A stretch of 64,000 nucleotides of DNA from Candidatus Peregrinibacteria bacterium GW2011_GWC2_39_14 (lineage in GTDB: Bacteria; Patescibacteriota; Gracilibacteria; UBA1369; UBA12463): assembly GCA_000993595.1 (NCBI GenBank), contig LBWJ01000008.1:1-64000 (forward strand), in the 5' to 3' direction. Every line of letters starts with the position of its first letter. Within the stretch, counting starts at the first letter, position 1. The position numbers and the translations under genes were made by a program. Under the pieces are notes generated by a model. That model was not told where the DNA came from and searched no databases. It was given only the letters and a program-made list of their open reading frames with translations. Shown piece after piece: positions 1 to 7,977 of the stretch.

Positions 1-1
1 A

Positions 2-124
2 AGGGGCTGGCATGAACTTAATGACCCCGATGATGAAAGTTCAAGATTATGTTCTCAAAAATCTAATCCACAATGGAAACTTAACTGTGATACAATACAA
101 TTTTTGACAAATTCGAATCGTTGA
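2..124 (+). CDS. Possible 3' end of an upstream gene (partial)
   Basis: An open frame runs from the window edge to a TGA at 122-124 (about 40 codons). The predicted tail is hydrophilic and acidic near the edge, with no recognisable motif. The -35 box of the next gene (104-109) lies inside its last codons. This may be a real C-terminus or chance; the upstream sequence is needed. Confidence 0.3.
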   Translation, partial: RGWHELNDPDDESSRLCSQKSNPQWKLNCDTIQFLTNSNR

Positions 125-133
125 TACTATAAT
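104..133 (+). promoter_or_regulatory. Sigma-70 type promoter of the gene at 156
   Basis: TTGACA at 104-109, an 18-nt spacer and TATAAT at 128-133 form a consensus promoter. It is followed directly by ACCTCCTTTAA (135-145), an element that recurs at three other promoters in this window. The expected transcription start is near 140, giving a leader of about 15 nt without a Shine-Dalgarno sequence. Confidence 0.8.
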
Positions 134-155
134 TACCTCCTTTAACAACAACCAT

Positions 156-830
156 ATGCCATTATCAGAAGGACCACGCGAGATTGATGAAGATAAAATG
201 CATGCATTTTTTAAGGAAAATCCAGGTGCCAGGGACGCATTCGCAAATCTTGTGCAATATCCGCCTTGCAAGTTTGACGCTCATCAAAGATTCAAACTTC
301 CTGAAATATTGGCGTACCTTAAAGAAAGAAATGCCGGAATGGAGACGGGATTCAGGGAGCTTGTTGAGATGTTTAAACCCGATCAAGAAACGGCAGAAGC
401 AATTTGGGAGACATTAATCTTGATTGATGGCGCAATTTCACAAGCTTCGCTAAACATGCAGCTGGAAGCGGCTAATAAGTTTAAGCCAGGTAATTTTGAC
501 GAAAGTAAATTACAGGGCGCGTCACAAATGAGAAGAATTTTCGAATTAACCGGCAGTATGCCTTATTGGATGCATGGAAGAGGAATACCGCAACGAGATC
601 AGCTTGATAATGAATATGGACCTTTTATGGCAGGAACAATTGCTGAGGAAGTTAGGAATTTAGTGGAAGGACTTTTAGAAAACGGACAGGTTGATAGATT
701 TGGCCCCGACGGTAGTTATGATACGGGCGAACCCGCAACTTTAGACAACTTGCTGGAGAATCCGGATTGGATTTCAGGGATATTGAAAGATGAAGCAATT
801 GCGAGTGACGAGTATTATGGGGGAAATTAG
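156..830 (+). CDS. Hypothetical protein, 224 aa
   Basis: I do not recognise this protein. It has no signal peptide or membrane segment, so it is probably cytosolic. The sequence looks mostly helical and acidic, with a glycine-rich C-terminus. The ATG at 156 is chosen because it lies just downstream of a consensus promoter whose start point would fall near 140. It has no close partner: the next gene at 916 has its own promoter. It belongs to a group of strongly promoted short unknown proteins (with those at 31757, 35005 and 13583) that share the ACCTCCTTTAA element behind the -10 box. Confidence 0.8.
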   Translation: MPLSEGPREIDEDKMHAFFKENPGARDAFANLVQYPPCKFDAHQRFKLPEILAYLKERNAGMETGFRELVEMFKPDQETAEAIWETLILIDGAISQASLNMQLEAANKFKPGNFDESKLQGASQMRRIFELTGSMPYWMHGRGIPQRDQLDNEYGPFMAGTIAEEVRNLVEGLLENGQVDRFGPDGSYDTGEPATLDNLLENPDWISGILKDEAIASDEYYGGN

Positions 831-878
831 AGTGAAAATTTAAACTTTAATCTTGCGCTGGTTTTGATGGCGCATTCC

Positions 879-907
879 TTTACAAATCCCTTCTTTTATG
901 CTATAAT
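879..907 (+). promoter_or_regulatory. Promoter of the 916/1101 gene pair
   Basis: TTTACA at 879-884, 17-nt spacer, TATAAT at 902-907. The ATG at 916 is only 9 nt past the -10 box, so the transcript probably starts at or within two bases of the start codon (leaderless). Confidence 0.75.
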
Positions 908-915
908 TTTATATT

Positions 916-1104
916 ATGGATGCACAAAAATTGCTAAAATTAGGGCTTCAGCAAATTCTTGCCGAGCAAGAGCAGGGACTGCTTGCTGTTCAGGAATCTG
1001 AAAAAAACTTCAAGCTCTTCACAAGAAAAGCTGATGAATTTGTAGATAAAAAAGAAGAAAAATCCAAGATGAAAGACTTGGATGATTTAATCAAACAAGC
1101 ATGA
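916..1104 (+). CDS. Small helical hypothetical protein, 62 aa
   Basis: A 62-residue protein, rich in Lys, Glu, Gln and Leu, which looks like one long helix or coiled coil. It has no membrane segment. Its stop overlaps the start of the phospholipase-D-family gene by 4 nt (ATGA), so the two are translationally coupled and probably act together, perhaps as an accessory or regulator of that enzyme. The function is unknown. The start is supported by the promoter at 879-907. Confidence 0.7.
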   Translation: MDAQKLLKLGLQQILAEQEQGLLAVQESEKNFKLFTRKADEFVDKKEEKSKMKDLDDLIKQA

Positions 1105-2534
1105 GCCCGGTATTTGAAACAGGAAATAACGGTAGGGATAAACCGAAAGCTGCAGCAGGAGAGGCGTCGAGAAGCGATGCGTTTGGAGAGAGTATGTCGG
1201 TTTTTGATAAAGTAGAAGCCATAACTGCAATGCTTAAAAAAGAAATTCTAACGAATGCAGAGAGAGGGCGCGTGCAAATATTTCTCGAAGAAATAAACGA
1301 CGAAATGAAGAAACGTGAAGGAAAAGTCGAATCTTTTTTTAGAGATGATGTTATGAAAAGGCTTAAAGCATTGTTTCCAAAGAATCCAATCGTTGCTGAA
1401 ATGGCAAAGGGCGGGGGTATGGCGGATAAGGTGGATCTTTTAGTCGACGGTAAAGAGGCTTTTCAAAGAATAATCGAAAACATAAGAACAGCGAAAACGA
1501 TTTATATTAATATTTTTCTCTGGAGGGATGATAAAACCGGAAACGAGGTCGCGAGAGAGCTCTTGAAAGCGGCTGATAGAGGAGCAAAAATAACGATTGT
1601 AAAAGATGCCGTAGGCGGAGTTTTTGAATATGCTGAAAAAGGTAAGCAAAGTTTTTTTCATAAAGCAGGGCTTGGTTTGGGGCTTAAATTCAAGTCCGAC
1701 AGAATTGATGGATTTTACACAAATCAAGATGAGGCAACGTCTAAAGAGCAAAAAAGCAATGACCTGGCAAGCAAACTTAGGAATCATCCAAATATTACTT
1801 ATATCGAAGGGGAGAGGAATGATCATTCAAAATATTATATTTTTGACGGAAAAACGGTTATTACAGGCGGAATGAACATTGGCGATGAGTACGCGAGTGG
1901 TGAATTCCACGATTATATGGTGGAATTTTCCAGTCAAACTATGGCTGATAGGCTATTAAAAGGAGAAGGGCTATCGGGAGAAGAGATGGGTCGTTCGGCC
2001 GATGTGGATTTTGTATTCAATAAAAAATCTAATGCGGGCAAAGAGTTTGAAATCAAGCCTAAATTCCTTGAGCTATGCAAAAAAGCCAAGAATAATATGA
2101 CAATTGAAATGGCTTATTTTGGAGACGAGGATGTAACGAATGCAATAATAGAAACCGCAAAAAGAGGTATAAGGGTTGATATTATTTTGCCTAAAACTGC
2201 AAACGTCGGGGACGATTTAAATAAAAGAGTAATTGAGAGAATATTGGAAGAAACCGGAGGTAACAATTTAAGTATTTATTTTTATCCGGGAATGGTTCAT
2301 GGAAAACTAATTAACGTGGATGGTGAATATACGTTTATGGGCTCAGCAAACTTGAATAATCAGGGTACGAAAGAGTTATCCGAAACAAACATTTTTGTTG
2401 CCGACAAAGATTGTAAATTCACGTCAGAAGTGACGAGACAGCTTAAAGAAGATAAAGCTAAAAGCGGGGTAATTCATTCTCCTCCGTCTATTACTTACGA
2501 TAAAGTAAGGGCGCAATTGGAGAGCATGGCCTGA
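1101..2534 (+). CDS. Phospholipase D / cardiolipin synthase-like protein
   Basis: The 477-aa protein carries two HKD motifs of the phospholipase D superfamily. The first is near residue 242 (HSKYYIFDG followed by a GG-N-G segment) and the second near residue 400 (HGKLINVDG followed by GSAN). In this family the two histidines form one active site that transfers or hydrolyses phosphodiesters, as in cardiolipin synthase. The first 100 residues are a charged helical extension not typical of the core family. No N-terminal membrane helices are seen, unlike classical cardiolipin synthases, so the substrate is uncertain: phospholipid head group or nucleic acid are both possible. It overlaps the 62-aa gene upstream by 4 nt. 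Confidence 0.85.
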   Translation: MSPVFETGNNGRDKPKAAAGEASRSDAFGESMSVFDKVEAITAMLKKEILTNAERGRVQIFLEEINDEMKKREGKVESFFRDDVMKRLKALFPKNPIVAEMAKGGGMADKVDLLVDGKEAFQRIIENIRTAKTIYINIFLWRDDKTGNEVARELLKAADRGAKITIVKDAVGGVFEYAEKGKQSFFHKAGLGLGLKFKSDRIDGFYTNQDEATSKEQKSNDLASKLRNHPNITYIEGERNDHSKYYIFDGKTVITGGMNIGDEYASGEFHDYMVEFSSQTMADRLLKGEGLSGEEMGRSADVDFVFNKKSNAGKEFEIKPKFLELCKKAKNNMTIEMAYFGDEDVTNAIIETAKRGIRVDIILPKTANVGDDLNKRVIERILEETGGNNLSIYFYPGMVHGKLINVDGEYTFMGSANLNNQGTKELSETNIFVADKDCKFTSEVTRQLKEDKAKSGVIHSPPSITYDKVRAQLESMA

Positions 2535-2589
2535 GAGGTTGAATTTTCTCTATTTTTCTGCTTTAATTATATGCGCATAAACATCACTC

Positions 2590-2618
2590 TTCACAATACT
2601 ATCATTTCATGTTATAAT
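2590..2618 (+). promoter_or_regulatory. Promoter of the gene at 2627
   Basis: TTCACA at 2590-2595, 17-nt spacer, TATAAT at 2613-2618. The start codon is 9 nt after the -10 box, which predicts a leaderless or nearly leaderless mRNA. Confidence 0.7.
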
Positions 2619-2626
2619 ATAATCAA

Positions 2627-3094
2627 ATGAATACAGTTTCACACGCACTTATAGGTTATGCCGCATCGTCCATTATCTTTGGGCCGGAAATTGCTCGAGA
2701 TAATATCATGCCTATTATTTTGGCATCAACGGCAATGGATGTTGACCATATTTTCTATTTTATAAAGCACATTAAGCCGGTTATTAAACAGGCTAAAACC
2801 GGTCATACAACTCCAAATTTGCAGGGGATTTTTCATAGAGTTCATTCGCAATTAATTTTTATGTTGCTGATGATGGTTTTGTCTTTTTTTATAGATACAA
2901 CGCTTGTGAGAATAATTTGTTTTAATGTGTTTTTACACATGGGAATGGATGCGCTTATCGATTGTTATTATCACGCGTTTAAGCCATTTTCGCCTAATTT
3001 GCTTTCAATAAGAATTTTTGGTGATAAAAAGATGAGAATTATTGCGGATATAATTTCCGTGCCGGTATTAACATTTATTTTATGGGTCATTTAA
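2627..3094 (+). CDS. YdjM-like membrane metal-dependent hydrolase family protein
   Basis: A 155-aa protein with several hydrophobic segments and the polar pattern of the YdjM/DUF457 family of membrane-bound metal-dependent hydrolases: an early S-H (residues 5-6), MDVDHI (about 38-43), HRVH (about 69-72) and HMGMD (about 105-109). These His/Asp residues probably bind metal at the membrane face. The substrate is unknown. It heads a two-gene unit: its stop overlaps the ATG of the next gene as TAATG. Confidence 0.65.
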   Translation: MNTVSHALIGYAASSIIFGPEIARDNIMPIILASTAMDVDHIFYFIKHIKPVIKQAKTGHTTPNLQGIFHRVHSQLIFMLLMMVLSFFIDTTLVRIICFNVFLHMGMDALIDCYYHAFKPFSPNLLSIRIFGDKKMRIIADIISVPVLTFILWVI

Positions 3095-3504
3095 TGCAAA
3101 AATCAGCGCACATGCTTGCGATCGCGGTCGATTTGAAAAAGCATAAAGAAAGAGCCATTAGGGCCGGTGCGATTCCGCGCATGCTTTCTGCTGCTACAAT
3201 TATTTTTGGGATAATTTTTGCGGTTACTATAAAATCGTATTTTGCGGCTTCAATTCAGGCTTTAATCATGTTGAATATAGCGGACTTCGCAGGATTTATT
3301 CTTTTGAAAAATAACAATCAAACAAAATTATATGCGGACAGAATAGCCGAGGCGATCATGTTTTCCGTTATGCCGTTTCCTTGGTATGGACTTGTCGCAA
3401 TAAATTTTATGCTTACGATTATGAAAGTTGAGGCATTCAAAAAAACGCCAATCATTCCGTTGAAATTGGTATTTTTGATTTACATAATCTTTACATTAAT
3501 ATAA
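3094..3504 (+). CDS. Small membrane protein, distantly CDP-alcohol phosphatidyltransferase-like
   Basis: A protein of about 136 aa with four or so hydrophobic segments. The ATG at 3094 is preferred over one at 3082 because it forms the coupled stop-start TAATG with the preceding gene. Layout (an N-terminal 'RAGAIPRML' entry, a middle D-x2-G and a later D-x3-E) resembles CDP-alcohol phosphatidyltransferases, but the full D-D-G-A-R-G-D-D signature is not present. Catalytic activity is therefore doubtful and the assignment is weak. Confidence 0.5.
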   Translation: MQKSAHMLAIAVDLKKHKERAIRAGAIPRMLSAATIIFGIIFAVTIKSYFAASIQALIMLNIADFAGFILLKNNNQTKLYADRIAEAIMFSVMPFPWYGLVAINFMLTIMKVEAFKKTPIIPLKLVFLIYIIFTLI

Positions 3505-3515
3505 AATCAACGCAT

Positions 3516-4346
3516 ATGGCAGATCAATCATACAATCCGGCAAATCCACAAGGAGGACAACCACAAAATGGTCAACCAATGGGCGGGCAATTTCAAGGAC
3601 AACCACAAGGCGGACAGCCAGTTGGCGGTCAGCCAATTCCGCAACAACAAAGACCGGCGCCACAAGCTCCACAGGCTCCGATGGGCGGACAATACGCGGC
3701 TACACAACAACCATATCCGGCGCAACCTTATCCCGCACAACCGGCTCCCGGTCAACCACCGATGGGTGGCCAATATGCAGCACCAGTTGGCGGTCAGCCA
3801 TACGGCGCATATCCACCAGCGGGAATGCCTGGCGCAGGAATGCCACCGGCAGGCCAATTCGGAGGCGCAGTTCCAGGCGGAGCGTTTCCACCAGCAGGCG
3901 CATTTCCACCGGGCGGTCAATTTGGCGGGCCAACTCCACCACCTGCACAACCTGAAGATAAAACTCCTGCGAACTTTCAACTTGGCGCAAAGCTTCCAAA
4001 AGTTTTAAATATTCCGGTTCCAAAACATGAATTAAAATTTGATGAGCAATACTTTTTACGACTTCTCGCAGGCTCGATCTCTCTTACAAAAGACGAAAAA
4101 AAGAGAATTGTTGAATCAATTCCAAAGCTGAGACAAGCTCAAGTCGACGAACTCGTAAAGATTTTTGAAGACGAAAAAAAGAAATTTGCGGAACTCAGCA
4201 AAAAATACACAGAACAGCTTGAAAAGCTTGCGCAAAAGCATTTTGAAGACTGGATGGACTTGGAAAATTCATATAAATTGCAGAAAAAATCCGTCGAAGA
4301 CGATCAAAAAGCCGAGGAAATTCGAAAGAAACTCGGACTCGCTTAG
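3516..4346 (+). CDS. Pro/Gln/Gly-rich protein with C-terminal coiled coil
   Basis: A 276-aa protein in two parts. Residues 1 to about 150 are low complexity, built from imperfect GGQP, MGGQ and PAQPYP units, and are probably disordered. Residues 160-276 are strongly helical and charged, probably a coiled coil. There is no signal peptide or membrane anchor, so it is likely cytosolic or associated with the inner face of the membrane. The function is unknown; the architecture suits a scaffold or condensate-forming protein. The gene at 33412 has a similar low-complexity plus coiled-coil plan but is secreted. Confidence 0.75.
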   Translation: MADQSYNPANPQGGQPQNGQPMGGQFQGQPQGGQPVGGQPIPQQQRPAPQAPQAPMGGQYAATQQPYPAQPYPAQPAPGQPPMGGQYAAPVGGQPYGAYPPAGMPGAGMPPAGQFGGAVPGGAFPPAGAFPPGGQFGGPTPPPAQPEDKTPANFQLGAKLPKVLNIPVPKHELKFDEQYFLRLLAGSISLTKDEKKRIVESIPKLRQAQVDELVKIFEDEKKKFAELSKKYTEQLEKLAQKHFEDWMDLENSYKLQKKSVEDDQKAEEIRKKLGLA

Positions 4347-4370
4347 TCTTCTTAATTTAACCCTCATACA

Positions 4371-4490
4371 ATGAAAAAACTGGTAGTAATTATTTTGATT
4401 GCAGTTATGATTTTTAGCGTTGTCGCTTTTGTGCCGGGCGTCATGACGCCGGTGCAAGGGGAGCAGCAAGCGCAGGAGCAAGCGAATTAA
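4371..4490 (+). CDS. Small secreted or membrane-anchored peptide, 39 aa
   Basis: An ATG preceded by AACCCTCATACA starts a 39-codon frame with Lys-Lys after Met, a hydrophobic stretch of about 17 residues and a Gln/Glu-rich tail. This resembles a signal peptide or single-span anchor. It lies 24 nt after the previous gene and overlaps the convergent mtaB stop by 4 nt. It is short, so the call rests on the leader-like architecture. Confidence 0.5.
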   Translation: MKKLVVIILIAVMIFSVVAFVPGVMTPVQGEQQAQEQAN

Positions 4491-5716
4491 AATTTTGTCA
4501 ATTTTTCCGTGAGCTTAATCGGTTTTATCGAATTCACGAGCGATTTATCCGGCGACGTGTGAACTTTTATATAATTCGGCGTCCAGCCAACGCTTTTTTC
4601 TTCAAATAAAACGTCGTACGTTTTGCCGAGTTGAGATTTGATGAATTTTTTAGAAAGTTGTTCGCTTAAATTTCTGAGAGTTTTTGCACGCGATTTTTTT
4701 ACGCGTTCATCAATTTGATTTGGCATAATGCTCGCAGGCGTATTTTTTCGCTTGGAGTAGGGGAAAACGTGGATTTTTGAAAATCCGATTTTTTTGCAAA
4801 GTTTCACGGTTTCTTTAAAATCTTTTTCACTTTCGCCAGGAAATCCGACAATCACATCGGTTGTAATTCCTGCATCCGGCGCAAATTTTCGAATCATTCT
4901 GCACGCTTTTTCAAATTTTTTCGTATCATATTTTCTGCGCATTATTTTTAGGATTTTATCTGATCCGGATTGCAGAGGCAGGTGAATGTGTGCGCAGAAT
5001 TTCTTATCTTTAAGCAGTTTCGCGAATTTTTCATTAACGCTTTCAGGCTCCATGGAGCTGATGCGTAGGCGCGGAACATTGATTTTATTAAGTATCACGC
5101 CGATCAAATCCGCAAAATCAAAATTGCCTCCGTCCCCAGACCTCCAACTCGTGATATTTATTCCCGTCAAAACAATTTCCTTAAATCCAAGCGCAACTTT
5201 CTCTTTTATTTGATTTAAAATTTCTTTCATCGGATAACTCTTCTCGCGTCCGCGCACAAGCCGAATCGCACAATATGAACACGAATTATTGCAGCCATCT
5301 TGGATTTTTATAACAGCGCGCGTGCGAGAAAGCGCCACCTCCGCATTTAAGTTTTGAGCTTTAAGTTGTGGCTTTGACTTTTGACCTTTGAGCTTTGAGT
5401 TTATTTCGTCTATTTCGCCCGCAAATTCCACCTCTTCCATATTTTCATAAAACTTTTTATCCGCACGAACACTGCATCCAAAGACATAAATCTTTGCTTT
5501 TGGATTTGCATTTTTTATAGCGCGAATCGCTTGCCGCGATTTTTTATCCGCGTCATTCGTGACACTGCAAGTATTCACAATAACAATTTCCGCATCGAAA
5601 TTTTTCGTAGAATTTTCCGTCTCGCACAAAAATCCGGCTTTCATAAGCCGTTCAAGAAGCCGATCCGACTCCGCCCGATTTGCTCTGCACCCCAATGTTT
5701 TAAATGCAATTTTCAT
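4487..5716 (-). CDS. mtaB: tRNA A37 methylthiotransferase, MtaB-like
   Basis: The 409-aa protein has the full layout of the MiaB/MtaB family: an N-terminal domain with TLGC and two further cysteines (C10, C50, C81) for the auxiliary 4Fe-4S cluster, a radical SAM domain with CNNSCSYC (C142, C146, C149), and a C-terminal TRAM-like region. The family adds a methylthio group to modified A37 next to the anticodon; the TLGCRAN start and short TRAM fit MtaB (acting on t6A) better than MiaB. Residues about 106-124, between the first two domains, are Lys/Gln/Leu-rich and are encoded by a run of TTTGA-type repeats (5347-5402) also found in intergenic DNA. Confidence 0.9.
   Translation of the reverse strand: MKIAFKTLGCRANRAESDRLLERLMKAGFLCETENSTKNFDAEIVIVNTCSVTNDADKKSRQAIRAIKNANPKAKIYVFGCSVRADKKFYENMEEVEFAGEIDEINSKLKGQKSKPQLKAQNLNAEVALSRTRAVIKIQDGCNNSCSYCAIRLVRGREKSYPMKEILNQIKEKVALGFKEIVLTGINITSWRSGDGGNFDFADLIGVILNKINVPRLRISSMEPESVNEKFAKLLKDKKFCAHIHLPLQSGSDKILKIMRRKYDTKKFEKACRMIRKFAPDAGITTDVIVGFPGESEKDFKETVKLCKKIGFSKIHVFPYSKRKNTPASIMPNQIDERVKKSRAKTLRNLSEQLSKKFIKSQLGKTYDVLFEEKSVGWTPNYIKVHTSPDKSLVNSIKPIKLTEKLTKF
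5347..5402. repeat. TTTTGACCTTTGAG-type word repeat inside mtaB
   Basis: About 56 nt made of variants of TTTTGAGCT / TTTGACTTTTGACCTTTGAG. The same words occur in intergenic DNA at 40783-40816 and 59171-59203. Here they are translated in frame as a low-complexity linker. Confidence 0.65.
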
Positions 5717-5758
5717 AATGGTTTTTTCGCAAATTCCGCGCTAATTTTATGAACGCGC

Positions 5759-5787
5759 TTGCGATTATAGCATTCTCGGTCTAAAAT
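5759..5787 (+). promoter_or_regulatory. Promoter of the lipoprotein gene
   Basis: TTGCGA at 5759-5764, 17-nt spacer, TAAAAT at 5782-5787. It faces away from an extended -10 (TGC-TATAAT, TATAAT at 5764-5769 on the minus strand) that probably serves mtaB, so the two promoters overlap. Confidence 0.55.
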
Positions 5788-5814
5788 AACATTTAGAATT
5801 TAAAACCCTTCACA

Positions 5815-6303
5815 ATGAAAAACAAATTTCTATTCACAGCCTTGGTTTTCGCACTCGTCGCAACTTTATCTTTAACCGGTTGCGCAAAAAGCTTGACGCC
5901 GGAAGAGCAAGTGCAGCAGACATTAGATGCGCAGACGTTACAAAAAGCAATGACATATCAAAACGCAGAATTGTGCACAGCCATTAAAGATTCAACAGTC
6001 AAGCAAGTATGCGAAACGACTGTTAAAGAACAAAAATTAGAAAAGGAAATAGTTGAAACAAAGGACGTTTCAAGATGCGCAGAGCTATCAGTTGACAGCC
6101 TCAAGCAGCTTTGCTGGATGGAAGTAAAAGCAAAAATCGCAGCCGCGAAAAGCAAAGAGCAGATGCACCAAGAGGTTATAGATAAAAATGATTTGCTTAA
6201 ACAGATAGTTGAAGCAAAAGATGTTTCAAAATGTACACAGCTAGAGGACTTATATTGGATCAATGTTTGTAAGCAAGATATAAGCGCGGCTTCAAGCAAA
6301 TGA
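5815..6303 (+). CDS. Lipoprotein with three Cys-pair repeats
   Basis: A 162-aa protein with a type II signal peptide (MKNK, hydrophobic core, lipobox LTGC with Cys at residue 23), so it should be lipid-anchored outside the membrane. The mature part holds three imperfect repeats, each with two Cys 11-12 residues apart: AELC..VC, VSRC..LC and VSKC..VC, separated by charged helical linkers. The paired cysteines could form disulfides that clip short helical hairpins. I do not recognise the family. Its TGA stop abuts the stop of the convergent surface-protein gene. Confidence 0.8.
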   Translation: MKNKFLFTALVFALVATLSLTGCAKSLTPEEQVQQTLDAQTLQKAMTYQNAELCTAIKDSTVKQVCETTVKEQKLEKEIVETKDVSRCAELSVDSLKQLCWMEVKAKIAAAKSKEQMHQEVIDKNDLLKQIVEAKDVSKCTQLEDLYWINVCKQDISAASSK

Positions 6304-7863
6304 TCATTTCCTTAAGCACACGGTTGTGAAGCTGATGTTCTGATCTTTAGCGGTAGCATACACATTATATTCGCAAGTGTTATTAACTGGCTTTAATTTA
6401 AAAACCAATACTTTACCGTCAGCATGTTCATAGCCACATGACATTATAATTGCATTTGGTCCGCAATTTGTTGTACTTCCAGAATGTGAACCTGTCGTTC
6501 CAAGTATCGCAGTGTTAGGGTACACATCAGTATCAATATAAGGTGTTGTGAAAGTTAAAGGATCGCCTGGTCCAGCTCCAACGTTTTCATTATTTCTGTA
6601 TAATATTTTATCAACTCCGGTTGTGAGTGATCCATCGAGCATTATATTACCATCAGCTTTTTGAGCAGTGTTGTGCCTAACATATAAATCATCAAACACG
6701 GTCGTTGGAATATTTACAAGAGAGCCACTAGCGTATTTTTCAGTAGTATTGGTGATATAAACATTGTCGCTATCGGGGTGACCGGCCATGTCTTCGTTTT
6801 TCATAAAAATAGATCCATTGGTGCCAACGCTAGCAGAGAAATACCCAAGACCTGCATGTATTATTCCATCAAATAAATTTGACGTGAGATCTGTTGATAG
6901 ATTAAGGTTTTGTGCCCTTACGGTTCCCGTTACGTCTAAGGGGTCATCTACCGTTACCTTACCGTCGTTTGGGTTTACACCGGTCGTATTTTTAATAGTA
7001 TTTTGAGCATCGATAACTCCGGTTATAGTTAAGCCGTCATCAATTTTAACAGGCTTATCGGTAGGATCTAGATTTTTCACAACTCCTCGTGCATCAATAT
7101 CCTTATTTACCTGTAATATGTCATCTACAATAACGGGATATGTATCCCAATTATTTAGTGTTCGTATTGCACCAAGTAAATTTAAATCATTATCAATTTT
7201 GATAGGTTTATCGCCAGGTTCTGAGTTTTTTATTGAACCTTGTATATCGATGCCATTAGTTACATTTAAACCTTCGGGATCGTCAATTTTGACAGGCATC
7301 GCAACGCCACTGGATATAAGTGGATTTACTATGTCTCCAATAGTTTTTATAGTATCAGCTCGTAACTCTATTGTTGATTTATGTGTTGCGGGATCAACTG
7401 TTACAGATGCCCAGCCATATCCATTTCCAAGCAAAGCAAGTTTATCTGTTCCACCTCCCAATACGACAGTGCCTACATCTGGAGAAACCCAGTTGGCACT
7501 ACCGCCTCCGGCTTCAAGAACTAAAGTTTTAAGAGCGGTGATAAGGCTGGCATGAAGGCTATCGGCATTGCCTCCTTTTATAGTCAAATCGTCAGCCGAT
7601 GTGCCGGAAGAAACTCTTAAGCCACTTGCGTTATTTATCAACGTGGTGCCGGTAAAGGTAGCATTTCCTGTTGCAGTAAGCCCATTTACCGTGCAAGCTC
7701 CTCCAATCGTCGTATTTCCCGCCACGTTCAGCGCTGAAAAATTTGGCACAACGTTACCGGATGGTGGGTTTGCGGCATAAACAATTGCAAAGCCGGAAAC
7801 GAGCATAATACAAAGGGTTCCCGCTGTGATTAAAGCGAAAACGCGAGGGGTTTTTGTTCTCAT
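6304..7863 (-). CDS. Secreted repeat-containing surface protein, 519 aa
   Basis: The N-terminus has a clear signal peptide (MRTK, hydrophobic segment to about residue 31 with AYAAN-like cleavage context). The rest is Gly/Asn/Thr/Asp-rich and low in Cys, typical of an extended beta-rich exoprotein. Between residues about 190 and 315 there are four degenerate 30-35 residue repeats of the form G-x-I-x-N...DKPVKIDD-x-L-x-x-x-G. Four cysteines occur near the C-terminus. No LPxTG or SLH anchor is seen, so the route of attachment is unknown. It is read from its own promoter at 7903-7931 and is divergent from the next secreted protein. Confidence 0.8.
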   Translation of the reverse strand: MRTKTPRVFALITAGTLCIMLVSGFAIVYAANPPSGNVVPNFSALNVAGNTTIGGACTVNGLTATGNATFTGTTLINNASGLRVSSGTSADDLTIKGGNADSLHASLITALKTLVLEAGGGSANWVSPDVGTVVLGGGTDKLALLGNGYGWASVTVDPATHKSTIELRADTIKTIGDIVNPLISSGVAMPVKIDDPEGLNVTNGIDIQGSIKNSEPGDKPIKIDNDLNLLGAIRTLNNWDTYPVIVDDILQVNKDIDARGVVKNLDPTDKPVKIDDGLTITGVIDAQNTIKNTTGVNPNDGKVTVDDPLDVTGTVRAQNLNLSTDLTSNLFDGIIHAGLGYFSASVGTNGSIFMKNEDMAGHPDSDNVYITNTTEKYASGSLVNIPTTVFDDLYVRHNTAQKADGNIMLDGSLTTGVDKILYRNNENVGAGPGDPLTFTTPYIDTDVYPNTAILGTTGSHSGSTTNCGPNAIIMSCGYEHADGKVLVFKLKPVNNTCEYNVYATAKDQNISFTTVCLRK

Positions 7864-7902
7864 TTTTAAGTTGTTAAAATTTATTTTACGTGCTAATTGT
7901 TA

Positions 7903-7931
7903 ATTATATCAGAAGAGTTTTTTACTCGCAA
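7903..7931 (-). promoter_or_regulatory. Promoter of the 6304-7863 surface-protein gene
   Basis: On the minus strand TTGCGA (7926-7931), 17-nt spacer, TATAAT (7903-7908). The leader would be about 33 nt. Confidence 0.7.
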
Positions 7932-7948
7932 ACCCCCTCCTATGCGAC

Positions 7949-7977
7949 TTGCAAAAATATCAAAATTGTGTTATAAT
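7949..7977 (+). promoter_or_regulatory. Promoter of the 8005 secreted-protein gene
   Basis: TTGCAA at 7949-7954, 17-nt spacer, TATAAT at 7972-7977. The in-frame TTG at 7897 lies upstream of this promoter, so the ATG at 8005, which is followed by a signal peptide, is the likely start. Confidence 0.7.

Noticed and set aside
3516..3960. Minus-strand reading frames opposite the Pro/Gln/Gly-rich gene
   Set aside because: They are by-products of the low-complexity codons and have no start signal or protein-like features. The same holds for frames opposite the acidic spacer at 15180-15860.
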